From NCBI GenBank assembly GCA_031261885.1, contig JAISIU010000129.1, positions 1-10,791 on the forward strand: a DNA stretch of 10,791 nucleotides, in the 5' to 3' direction. Shown here in pieces: positions 1 to 6,565 of the stretch. Numbering within the stretch: the stretch's first letter is position 1; every line of letters begins with the position of its first letter. This DNA is from Bifidobacteriaceae bacterium (lineage in GTDB: Bacteria; Actinomycetota; Actinomycetes; Actinomycetales; WQXJ01). Under the pieces are notes generated by a model. The model saw nothing but the letters and a program-made list of their open reading frames with translations. It ran no database searches and was not told the origin of the DNA. The position numbers and the translations under genes are program-made.

Positions 1-548
1 CCGATCGCTTCGGGAAAACCGCCCCTGACGATGTCCGCGACGTATTCGAGCAGGTCAGGCGCATCACGGAGCGTGCCGGGAACAGGATCCGCGGTCCCGA
101 AGATCCGCGCCACGACCGTGTCAGCGGCCGCCGTGGTCCCCTCGGCCTCGGCAACCGTCAGCCCGTACATCTTCAGCGGCACGACCCGCCCGGTGACGGG
201 CCACCTGGCCTTGGACAAGCGGGAGCGCACGCTGCCGGTGATGAGGTAGCGGCCGGGGCCTTGGCCCGTGTCCACGGCACGTTTGACGGCCCCCATGACC
301 CCATCGGCACGTTGCCATTCGTCCACCAGCACCGGCTGGGTTTGCGCGGCCAGCACGGCATCGGGTGCCGCCAGGAAGGCCGTCGCGACGTCCTCGCGGT
401 CGAGGCGCAGCACGGACTTGGCGCGCCGTTCGGCTGTCGTCGTTTTGCCGCAGGCGCGTGGCCCGGTCAGCATGATGGCCGGCAGTTCCGTGAGCAAGGT
501 GTCGAGTGCGGCATCAACGTGCCTGACCACGTAGTTTGCGCTGGTCAA
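1..548 (-). CDS. AAA ATPase, DUF4143-type ATP-binding protein (C-terminus off the left edge)
   Basis: The reading frame stays open from a TTG at 548 to the window edge, giving 182 codons. Visible motifs are a Walker A GPRACGKTT at about residues 29-37, a Walker B VLVDEW with D76/E77, a sensor-like LITGS, and then RVVPLKMYGLTVAEAEG and DLLEYVADIVRGGFPEAI. This order is typical of the AAA_14/DUF4143 ATP-binding proteins, whose cellular role is poorly defined. The DUF4143 C-terminal part lies outside the window. I chose TTG 548 because a stop codon (578-576) closes the frame upstream and AAGGG lies 9 nt before it; a GTG at 530 is the alternative. The gene is preceded by four 23-bp degenerate repeats ending 18 bp before the start, which suggests repression or autoregulation (inference). 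The annotation as an ATPase of this family is secure; the substrate is unknown. Confidence 0.85.
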   Translation of the reverse strand, partial: MTSANYVVRHVDAALDTLLTELPAIMLTGPRACGKTTTAERRAKSVLRLDREDVATAFLAAPDAVLAAQTQPVLVDEWQRADGVMGAVKRAVDTGQGPGRYLITGSVRSRLSKARWPVTGRVVPLKMYGLTVAEAEGTTAAADTVVARIFGTADPVPGTLRDAPDLLEYVADIVRGGFPEAI

Positions 549-565
549 CGCCTCACGCCCTTCGC

Positions 566-657
566 TAATGCCATTTCAACAGGTCTGCTAATGCCACTTT
601 AGCATACTGACTAATGTCGCTTTAGCATGATGCCTGATGCCGTTTTGACACAACTCC
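566..657. repeat. Four tandem 23-bp degenerate repeats, probable operator array of the ATPase gene
   Basis: Units start at 566, 589, 612 and 635, exactly 23 bp apart. The core reads TAATGCC / TAATGCC / TAATGTC / TGATGCC, and the middle two continue into CACTTTAGCAT or GCTTTAGCAT. The two middle units are imperfect dyads: GCTAA pairs with TTAGC across TGCCACT in the second, and CTAA with TTAG across TGTCGCT in the third. The outer units are more degenerate. Because the array ends 18 bp upstream of the minus-strand ATPase start and contains a TATGCT hexamer (606-601, minus strand) that could serve as a -10, binding there would be expected to control that gene. The repeat geometry is seen directly; the regulatory role is inference. 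Confidence 0.75.
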
Positions 658-711
658 TGCCGACGAACACACCACCCGGACCGGATCGAAGCGGACCGGT
701 AACCATGACAA

Positions 712-755
712 ATCACCAAGCCACTTGGTGATATATCGGCAAGTTACTTGGCGAT
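712..755. promoter_or_regulatory. Two adjacent 21-bp palindromes, candidate double operator
   Basis: The first site (712-732) has perfect 9-bp arms, ATCACCAAG and CTTGGTGAT, around CCA. The second (735-755) has arms ATCGGCAAG and CTTGGCGAT around TTA, with one arm mismatch. The sites begin 23 bp apart, so about two helical turns separate them and they would lie on nearly the same face of the DNA, typical for cooperative dimer binding. They share the half-site ATCRSCAAG. This motif is unrelated in sequence to the 566-657 repeats but has the same pitch. They lie 164 bp upstream of the ATPase start on the minus strand and 252 bp upstream of the secreted propeller gene on the plus strand, so the target gene is uncertain. 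The binding protein is unknown. Confidence 0.7.
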
Positions 756-953
756 TTGACACATTTCGCGCCCGATGACGGCGGTTCCGTCCCACACGAA
801 CGGTGCGGTCCGGCATCGTCCCCCGGTCCCCGCAAACTCTTTGGACCAGATTGAGATGGCACCGCCGCCCGGCGGCAGTCGACGGGCCCACGTGGCTGAG
901 CGGCCCCGATTGGCGGCCCCCAAGCCGCCTGTGCTAGAAAAGAGGTGCTTAGT
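756..953. other. Non-coding stretch before the propeller gene
   Basis: I see no convincing gene here. A TTGACA occurs at 756-761 directly after the second palindrome, but nothing like a -10 is found 16-18 bp downstream. A short GC stem, GGCGGC (912-917) with GCCGCC (924-929) around CCCCAA, lies upstream of the larger hairpin at 954-986. TAGAAA at 935-940 could be a -10 but has no recognisable -35. The stretch is best read as promoter and leader of the downstream gene. Confidence 0.4.
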
Positions 954-986
954 ACCGCCCGCTGGCCAGCGATGGCCACGGGCGGT
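954..986 (+). promoter_or_regulatory. Strong bulged hairpin with GCGA tetraloop in the propeller-gene leader
   Basis: ACCGCCCG (954-961), a single bulged C (962) and TGGCCA (963-968) pair with TGGCCA (973-978) and CGGGCGGT (979-986). The result is a 14-bp stem closed by GCGA (969-972), a GNRA-class tetraloop. It is followed by TTTGCTGTT, and the gene's ribosome binding site begins 10 nt after the stem. The stem plus short T-rich tail could act as an intrinsic terminator/attenuator, or simply stabilise or insulate the mRNA 5' end. I do not recognise it as any known riboswitch class. The structure is seen directly; the function is inferred. Confidence 0.55.
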
Positions 987-1006
987 TTGCTGTTACGGGA
1001 GTCTGC

Positions 1007-2911
1007 ATGCGCGCACACCACTCTCGCCCGAAACCCGACCCAACCCTTCCGGTGGGCCAGCGTGCCCGCCGGGTCTCCCGCATGGGCAGGCTTCCATGCG
1101 CCGCCGCGATTGCCGCCATCGGGCTGGCCACCACCGGACTCGCCACCACGATCCTGCAAACGACCCCGACCGCCGCCAACGGCGGCAGCTACTCGACATC
1201 GGAGTCCATGACCGGGACCAACCCCAACTGCCACCCCAGCACCCAGGGACACGCCCCGGTCTCCGGCTACGCCCCCCACTGGCAGGCCGCCATCGTCCTC
1301 CCGTGCCGCATCGACCCGTACGACGTGACGGTCGACAACGCCGGTGACACGATGGCCTACTCCGACACCACCGAGAACAACATCTACATCTACAACGTCA
1401 ACGGCCCGTCGCTGACGCTCAGAGCCACGATCACGGACGTCGTGAACCCCATGGGCCTCGTCATGTCCCCCGACGGCCAGACCCTCTACGCCACGGACTT
1501 CTTCCACCACACCGTCAACATCTACTCCCTGGCCGGCGCACCGCAGCTGATCGGCTACATCGAGCCGACTGTCGACGCGCAGCCCATCAACGTCTCCCTC
1601 AGCCCCGACGGCTCCAGGCTGTACGTCGCCGACATCTACGACGCCATCGTCCGCGTCTACCTGACCGCCACACCATACTCACCGATCCAGATCCTCACCG
1701 GGTTCACCGAACCGGCCGGCATCGGCGTCGGGCCCGAGGGCCGCATCTACGTCTCCGACATGGCCGCGAACACGGTCAGCGTTTTCGCCCCCACCGACCC
1801 ACCCACCCGGATCGCGGTGCTGACCGGGCTCAACTCGCCGCGCAGCCTCAAAGTGGACGCCAACGGCTACCTCTACGTCGCCAACTCCGGCATCTCGCCG
1901 GGGACCAACGGCGGCGGCCCCGTCACACCGAACCAGTCCAACCTCATCATCTACAACACGAACCTGAACCCGATCACGCCGGCCTACGCGGTCAAAGGCC
2001 TGACCTCACCAACCGGATTCGGCGGCGACGCCTGGGGCAACTTCTTCCTGGCCGAGACCGAATACACCAACGGCGGCTCGCCATCGGGCTCGATCTGGAA
2101 AGCGACCGTCGACACGTACCCCGTGAGCGGCCGCGTCGTCGACGCCGCCACCGGCCAACCACTCCATGCCACGGTCACCGCACACCGCGGCCAGTTCATG
2201 CCGTCGATCAACGCCGTGACCACGAACGCGAACGGCGAGTTCACACTGCCACGCGTCGCCTGGGGCTTCGACACCTACTTCACGGCCAGCGCGCCCAATT
2301 ACGCCTCGGCGCGGATCGGGCCGACCAGCATTGCGGGCCCCACCGGCGGCCTCACGCTCCGGTTGAGCCGCAACGCGAAGTTCTCCGACCAGCCCGTCTA
2401 CCGGGTCCGGCTCGGCCAGAGCGCGCTACGCCTGGCCACAGGACAGAAGGCGAAGGTGCCGGCTGTCCCTTACGCGCAGGACGGCCACACCGTGAAAGCC
2501 GCCGCCAAGTGGAAGAGCTCGAAGAAGGCGGTGGCCTCCATCACGAAGTCCGGGACGGTCAAGGCCGTCAAACCCGGCAAAGCCGTCATCACCATCAAGG
2601 CTGGCAAGAAGTCCGCCAAGTACACGGTGACGGTCGTGGCAAAGGCTCCCACCGGGGCCGCCGCGACGGTCAAGGCGCTCAAGGCCAAGGGCATGAAGAC
2701 GAAGCTCAAGGCCGGAACCACGCGCTACCTGACCGCGACCTGGAAAGGGAACGCCGTCAAGGTGATCGCCAAGTACTCCAGCTCCAAGCACTCGGTGGCG
2801 TCCGTCGACAAGGTCGGCACGCTCGTGGCGCGCAAGGCCGGCAAGGCCGTCATCACCGTGAAGGCGGGCGCGGTGAAGAAGAAATACTCGGTCAAGGTCG
2901 CGAAGAAGTAG
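1007..2911 (+). CDS. Secreted beta-propeller (NHL/YVTN-like) protein with Cna-B/CarboxypepD-reg-like and two Big_2-like domains
   Basis: The protein has 634 residues. ATG 1007 is supported by GGGAG at 997-1001 with 5-nt spacing. A long basic N-region (many Arg, residues 1-29) precedes a hydrophobic run at about 30-50 and an A-rich cleavage-like site before NGGSYS, so export is expected. Residues of roughly 95-360 contain repeated propeller blades such as SPDGQTLYATDFFHHTVNIY, SPDGSRLYVADIYDAIVRVY, GPEGRIYVSDMAANTVSVF and DANGYLYVANSG. About 371-450 (YPVSGRVVDAATGQPLHATV, then NANGEFTLPRV) looks like a carboxypeptidase-regulatory-like beta-sandwich. Two Lys-rich bacterial Ig-like (Big_2-type) units follow at about 474-547 and 560-634; each contains an SVASV/AVASI-K-GT-x-KAGKAVIT pattern. 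No LPXTG or membrane anchor is visible. The likely role is an extracellular binding or adhesion protein, ligand unknown. The domain architecture is clear; the function is not. Confidence 0.85.
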   Translation: MRAHHSRPKPDPTLPVGQRARRVSRMGRLPCAAAIAAIGLATTGLATTILQTTPTAANGGSYSTSESMTGTNPNCHPSTQGHAPVSGYAPHWQAAIVLPCRIDPYDVTVDNAGDTMAYSDTTENNIYIYNVNGPSLTLRATITDVVNPMGLVMSPDGQTLYATDFFHHTVNIYSLAGAPQLIGYIEPTVDAQPINVSLSPDGSRLYVADIYDAIVRVYLTATPYSPIQILTGFTEPAGIGVGPEGRIYVSDMAANTVSVFAPTDPPTRIAVLTGLNSPRSLKVDANGYLYVANSGISPGTNGGGPVTPNQSNLIIYNTNLNPITPAYAVKGLTSPTGFGGDAWGNFFLAETEYTNGGSPSGSIWKATVDTYPVSGRVVDAATGQPLHATVTAHRGQFMPSINAVTTNANGEFTLPRVAWGFDTYFTASAPNYASARIGPTSIAGPTGGLTLRLSRNAKFSDQPVYRVRLGQSALRLATGQKAKVPAVPYAQDGHTVKAAAKWKSSKKAVASITKSGTVKAVKPGKAVITIKAGKKSAKYTVTVVAKAPTGAAATVKALKAKGMKTKLKAGTTRYLTATWKGNAVKVIAKYSSSKHSVASVDKVGTLVARKAGKAVITVKAGAVKKKYSVKVAKK

Positions 2912-2958
2912 GTCCGGCAGGTCCGGTGGCACGTCCGGCGGCGCGCGGCGGGAGCATG

Positions 2959-3516
2959 ATGGGATTCATGCGTATCGAGATCGTTCTGGGCGATATCACG
3001 ATGCAGCGAGTGGATGCGATCGTCAACGCCGCGAACTCCACACTGCTGGGCGGCGGCGGCGTGGACGGCGCCATCCACCGCGCGGCCGGACCGTCGCTGC
3101 TGGCCGAGTGCCGCCGCCTGCGCCAGAGCACACTGCCGGACGGACTGCCCGTAGGCCACGCCGTCGCGACCAGGGGCGGGAACCTGCCAGCCCGCTGGGT
3201 GATCCACACCGTGGGCCCGAACATCCACTGGGGTCAGACCGATCCCGCGCTGCTGGCCAGCTGTTTCACGGAGTCACTGCGCGTGGCGCGCGAGGTGGGC
3301 GCCCGGTCCGTGGCCTTCCCGGCGATCAGCGCCGGCGTGTACGGCTGGGCGGCGGAACGGGTCGCGGAAGTCGCGGCCGGCGTGATGCGCGACCAGGTGG
3401 CGACCGGTGACGCGGCCGATGCCGGCCCGACCGTCGACCTGGTCCGGTTCGTCCTGTTCAACGAACCGTTGCTCAGCGCCTTCCGGGACGCCTTCGGCGA
3501 CCTCGTGGCGGCCTAA
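2959..3516 (+). CDS. ymdB: Macrodomain protein, YmdB-type O-acetyl-ADP-ribose deacetylase
   Basis: A 185-residue protein that is essentially one macrodomain, close in length to Escherichia coli YmdB. The ADP-ribose-binding segment VLGDIT...DAIVNAANSTLLGGGG is followed by VDGAIHRAAGPS, then VIHTVGPN and VAFPAISAGVYGW. Asn26 and Asp36 align with the residues (Asn25, Asp35) reported as catalytic in YmdB. The family hydrolyses O-acetyl-ADP-ribose and removes mono-ADP-ribose from proteins; E. coli YmdB also modulates RNase III. Three in-frame ATGs occur (2956, 2959, 2968). GGGAG at 2950-2954 is 1, 4 and 13 nt from them, so 2959 is preferred, though 2968 (starting MRIEIVLGDIT) matches the family best. 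It lies 47 bp after the propeller gene with no terminator seen, and it ends 4 bp before the convergent sbcC stop. The symbol is by homology to the family only. Confidence 0.9.
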   Translation: MGFMRIEIVLGDITMQRVDAIVNAANSTLLGGGGVDGAIHRAAGPSLLAECRRLRQSTLPDGLPVGHAVATRGGNLPARWVIHTVGPNIHWGQTDPALLASCFTESLRVAREVGARSVAFPAISAGVYGWAAERVAEVAAGVMRDQVATGDAADAGPTVDLVRFVLFNEPLLSAFRDAFGDLVAA

Positions 3517-3520
3517 CCGG

Positions 3521-6500
3521 TCAGGCCACGACCGTGAGCGTGCTGCCGGGGCCGTCGGTGCGGCGGCGGACCGCGACGCGCTCGGCGATCATGGACTTCA
3601 GCGCCTCGACGTGCGAGACGACGCCGACCACGCGGCCGGCGCCGCGCAGCCGCACCAGCTGGGCCAACACCGAGTCGAGCACACCCGGGTCGAGCGAGCC
3701 GAAGCCCTCGTCGATGAACAACGTGCCGAGGTCCACGCCGCCGGCCTCCGCGCGCACGATGTCCGCCAGCCCAAGCGCCAACGCCAGCGACACGTAGAAC
3801 GTCTCACCGCCCGAGAGCGTGCGCGGGTCGCGCGGCGTGTCCGTGACATGGTCCAGCACCTGGAGCGCGAGCCCAGTCTTGCGGTTGCGCACGGCCTCCC
3901 TGGTTTCGGAGTGCCGCAGCTCGTAGCGGCCGTCCGAGATCGGCACGAGCCGTTCGTTGGCGGCCGCGACCACGTCCTCGAACCGCCGGAGCAGCACGTA
4001 CGTGGGCAGCGTGATGCCGCGCCGGTTGTCCTGCCCGGCGGCCGTGGCGAGCTGGGCCAGGCGCACGATGGCGGCCGCCTGCTCGGCCCCGCCCAGGACC
4101 TGGTCGATGGCGTCCGTCACGCGGCCGGCGGCGGCGGAGGCCTTGGCGTGGCGGTCGGCCGCCACCGCCTGGACGCGTTGCGCCGCCGCCAGAGCGTCCG
4201 CCGCCTCGGCGAGCCGGCCACGCAGATCTTCGAGCGCCGCTTCCAGCGGCGCCGGGTCAGGCGCGGCCGCCGCCACGTCCGGTTCGGCCAGCCCGCGCAC
4301 GATGCCGGCCCGCGCCTCGCGTTCGGCCGTCACCTGCCGTTCCAGTGCGGTCAGCGCGTTCGGTTCCAGCGCCGCGTCCTGGGCAGCGGCCGCGTCCGGG
4401 AAACCCGCCTGCGCCAGCGCCTGGTCCAGTTCCGCACGCCGCGTGGCGACACCAGCCAACGCGTCCCGGATGGCGGCGAGCGTGTCGCGCCAGCGCGTGG
4501 TGGTGGCGAGCTGGCCGCGCAGGGTTTCCAGGCGGGCCGAGGCCGTGGGCGCGGTGCCCGTGGCCTGGTCCTGGACGCCGGCCGCGTCCTGGCCGGCAGC
4601 GCTCTCACCAGTGGGACCGGGCCTATCCGCTTGGGACACCTGGTCACGGGCGATGTCGGCCGCGACGGCCTGGGTAAGGTCCGTGCGGTCCTGGTCGAGC
4701 TGAGCCGTGTCCGCCTCGAGCGCGGCGCGGTCCCGCGCCAACGGGTCGGTCACCGCTTGGGCGAAGCCGGCGAGGGCGTCCCGCGCCGTCGCCAGGGCCG
4801 CGCCTTTATCCGTGACCCGCTGTTCCGCCTCGGCGACGGCCTCCGGGCCGATGTAGTCCGCACCGGGCTGGGCCGGAGCCGGATGATCCGTGCCACCGCA
4901 GACCGGGCACGGCTCCCCCGGTTCCAGACCCTCGGCCAGTTCGGCCGCGATACCGGCGACGCGGGCCTGATGCTGCCTGACGGCGAATTCGCGCGCGGCG
5001 GTCAGCGCCTGTTCCGCCGCCGCGACCTGATCCGTGGCCTTCTGCTGGGCGGCCTGGGCCTTGGCCTCCTTCTTGTCGAGTGCGGCCGCGCGCTGTGCCA
5101 GGGCGGTCCGGCGCCGGCCCAGGTCCTCTTCCCTGGTGGCGAGGGCCGCGAAACGGCCGATGCGTTCGCCGAGGTCCGCGACCGCGCCGGTGGCCGCCGC
5201 GGCCGCCGCCGTGATCGATTTCGCCTCCGCGCCACCGGCCGCGCGGGCCGCCCCCTGGGCCGCGGGCTCCGAGGCCAGGGCGGTTTGGCGCCAGGCCGCG
5301 GCCGTACCACCGCCGGCCGCCGCGAGCGCGCCGGCGACCGCCGGGTCCGATGCCGCCTCCGCCCCGGCGCCGAGCGCGCGGCCCGCCTGGGTCAGCGCCT
5401 GGGCGACGGCCTTGAGCGGCACGGCCACGGGCGCGGCCCGGCGCGCGGCCTCCAGTTGGGCGGCCCGGGTCGCGGCCGCCTCGGCGTCCGCGTCCAGCTG
5501 GGCCAGGTCCGCCGTCAGCTTGGCCCGGCGGAGAGCCGCCCGGAGCGCGGTGTCCTGGGCCTTCTCCTGGGCCGTCAGTTCGGCGTGCGCGGCGGCCGCG
5601 GCCTGCTGGGCCTGGGCCGCTTGGGCCGCCTGGTCCTCAAGGCGCGTCACCTGGGTGGCCAGCGCTGACGTGAGCGCGGCCGCGCCCTCGCCCGAGGCCC
5701 CCACCTGGGCGGCCGCCTCGGTCAGCGCCGCCGCCGGGTCCTCGCCCGCCGCCGCGCCGGCCGGGGCCGCTGCTGCTGGCTCACCCGCTTGTCCACCGGC
5801 CTGTTCACCGCCCGCGGCGCCGAGACCGGCGGCCGCGACGAAGGCCTCGGCCGCGGTGGCGACACGGGCCCGCGACTCCTCGACTCCTTTGCGCGCCTGG
5901 TTGGCGCGCCGCGCCAGCTCATCGGTCCACTGGTCGTACAGCGCGGTGCCGAACACGGTTTGGAGGATCTCGGAACGGTCCTCCGGCTTGGCCCTGAGGA
6001 AGCTCGCGAACTGGCCCTGCGGCAGCACGATGGTCTGTGCGAACTGGGCGTGCGTGAGCCCCACGGCCCGCGCGATCTCGCCGTCCACCTCGCCCCGGTT
6101 GGTCGAGACGGGCTCCCCGGGCGGCGCGGGTTCGCTCCCGGCGGCCCCGCCCGCCGCCGTGACGCCCCAGGCGGCCCACGCGGCCGCCGCCGCGTCCGTC
6201 GAGGTGAGCCGCCACAGCTTGACCGTCGCGTTCTGGTGCGTGGTGCCGGCGCCGCGCCGCTTGGCGCGCTCGTAGTCCGGCGTGCGGCGCACCCAATAGA
6301 CGCCGCGGCCCGTCGAGAAGACGAGGTGGATGACCGATTCCGAGACCGGGTCCGCGAACTCGGACCGCATGCGCGCCTCGACCTGTTCGGAGCTGGCCAC
6401 CTTGCCGTACAGCGCGTACGTGATCGCGTCGATGATGGTCGACTTGCCGGCCCCGGTGGGGCCCTCCAGCAGGAACAGGCCCGCCGCGCCGAGCCGGTCG

Positions 6501-6565
6501 AAGTCGATGACCTCGGTGCCGGCGAACGGACCGATGCCGCGCATATACAAGGTATGGAGCCGCAT
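3521..6565 (-). CDS. sbcC: Exonuclease subunit SbcC (Rad50-like SMC-family ATPase)
   Basis: A 1014-residue protein, a normal length for SbcC. The N-terminal ATPase half carries MRLHTLYMRGIGPFAG, the Walker A GPTGAGKST (35-43) and a Q-loop segment TIVLPQGQFASFLRA (about 179-193). A long Ala/Gln/Arg-rich coiled-coil region spans roughly 220-880, interrupted near the middle by a zinc-hook CPVC (Cys553, Cys556). The C-terminal half has the ABC signature LSGGE (about 917), Walker B/D-loop LFIDEGFGSLD (about 948-958) and the switch His in VVSHVEAL. SbcC with SbcD forms an ATP-dependent nuclease that opens DNA hairpins and trims blocked ends. The start codon overlaps the sbcD stop by one base (TGATG), which indicates translational coupling. 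The gene is convergent with the macrodomain gene. A large antisense open frame over this gene is a GC-composition shadow. Confidence 0.97.
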   Translation of the reverse strand: MRLHTLYMRGIGPFAGTEVIDFDRLGAAGLFLLEGPTGAGKSTIIDAITYALYGKVASSEQVEARMRSEFADPVSESVIHLVFSTGRGVYWVRRTPDYERAKRRGAGTTHQNATVKLWRLTSTDAAAAAWAAWGVTAAGGAAGSEPAPPGEPVSTNRGEVDGEIARAVGLTHAQFAQTIVLPQGQFASFLRAKPEDRSEILQTVFGTALYDQWTDELARRANQARKGVEESRARVATAAEAFVAAAGLGAAGGEQAGGQAGEPAAAAPAGAAAGEDPAAALTEAAAQVGASGEGAAALTSALATQVTRLEDQAAQAAQAQQAAAAAHAELTAQEKAQDTALRAALRRAKLTADLAQLDADAEAAATRAAQLEAARRAAPVAVPLKAVAQALTQAGRALGAGAEAASDPAVAGALAAAGGGTAAAWRQTALASEPAAQGAARAAGGAEAKSITAAAAAATGAVADLGERIGRFAALATREEDLGRRRTALAQRAAALDKKEAKAQAAQQKATDQVAAAEQALTAAREFAVRQHQARVAGIAAELAEGLEPGEPCPVCGGTDHPAPAQPGADYIGPEAVAEAEQRVTDKGAALATARDALAGFAQAVTDPLARDRAALEADTAQLDQDRTDLTQAVAADIARDQVSQADRPGPTGESAAGQDAAGVQDQATGTAPTASARLETLRGQLATTTRWRDTLAAIRDALAGVATRRAELDQALAQAGFPDAAAAQDAALEPNALTALERQVTAEREARAGIVRGLAEPDVAAAAPDPAPLEAALEDLRGRLAEAADALAAAQRVQAVAADRHAKASAAAGRVTDAIDQVLGGAEQAAAIVRLAQLATAAGQDNRRGITLPTYVLLRRFEDVVAAANERLVPISDGRYELRHSETREAVRNRKTGLALQVLDHVTDTPRDPRTLSGGETFYVSLALALGLADIVRAEAGGVDLGTLFIDEGFGSLDPGVLDSVLAQLVRLRGAGRVVGVVSHVEALKSMIAERVAVRRRTDGPGSTLTVVA

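Noticed and set aside
705..731. Eight-codon micro-ORF MTNHQATW
   Set aside because: No ribosome binding site and lies inside the palindrome, which explains the sequence.
622..891. 89-codon minus-strand open frame in the left gap
   Set aside because: Runs through both operator-like repeat families, has no recognisable domain and no convincing ribosome binding site.
893..929. tRNA-Ser-like stretch (TGGCTGAGCGG)
   Set aside because: No T-arm (GGTTCGAATCC-like) and no acceptor stem; resemblance limited to a D-arm-like string.
5073..5080. TTGTCGAG in sbcC, as in the palindromic element heads
   Set aside because: Isolated eight-base match in coding sequence with no partner at 31 or 47 bp.
3407..5668. 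753-codon plus-strand open frame opposite sbcC
   Set aside because: Low-complexity Arg/Gly-rich translation with no motifs; it mirrors the codon bias of sbcC, which has every expected SMC/ABC motif.
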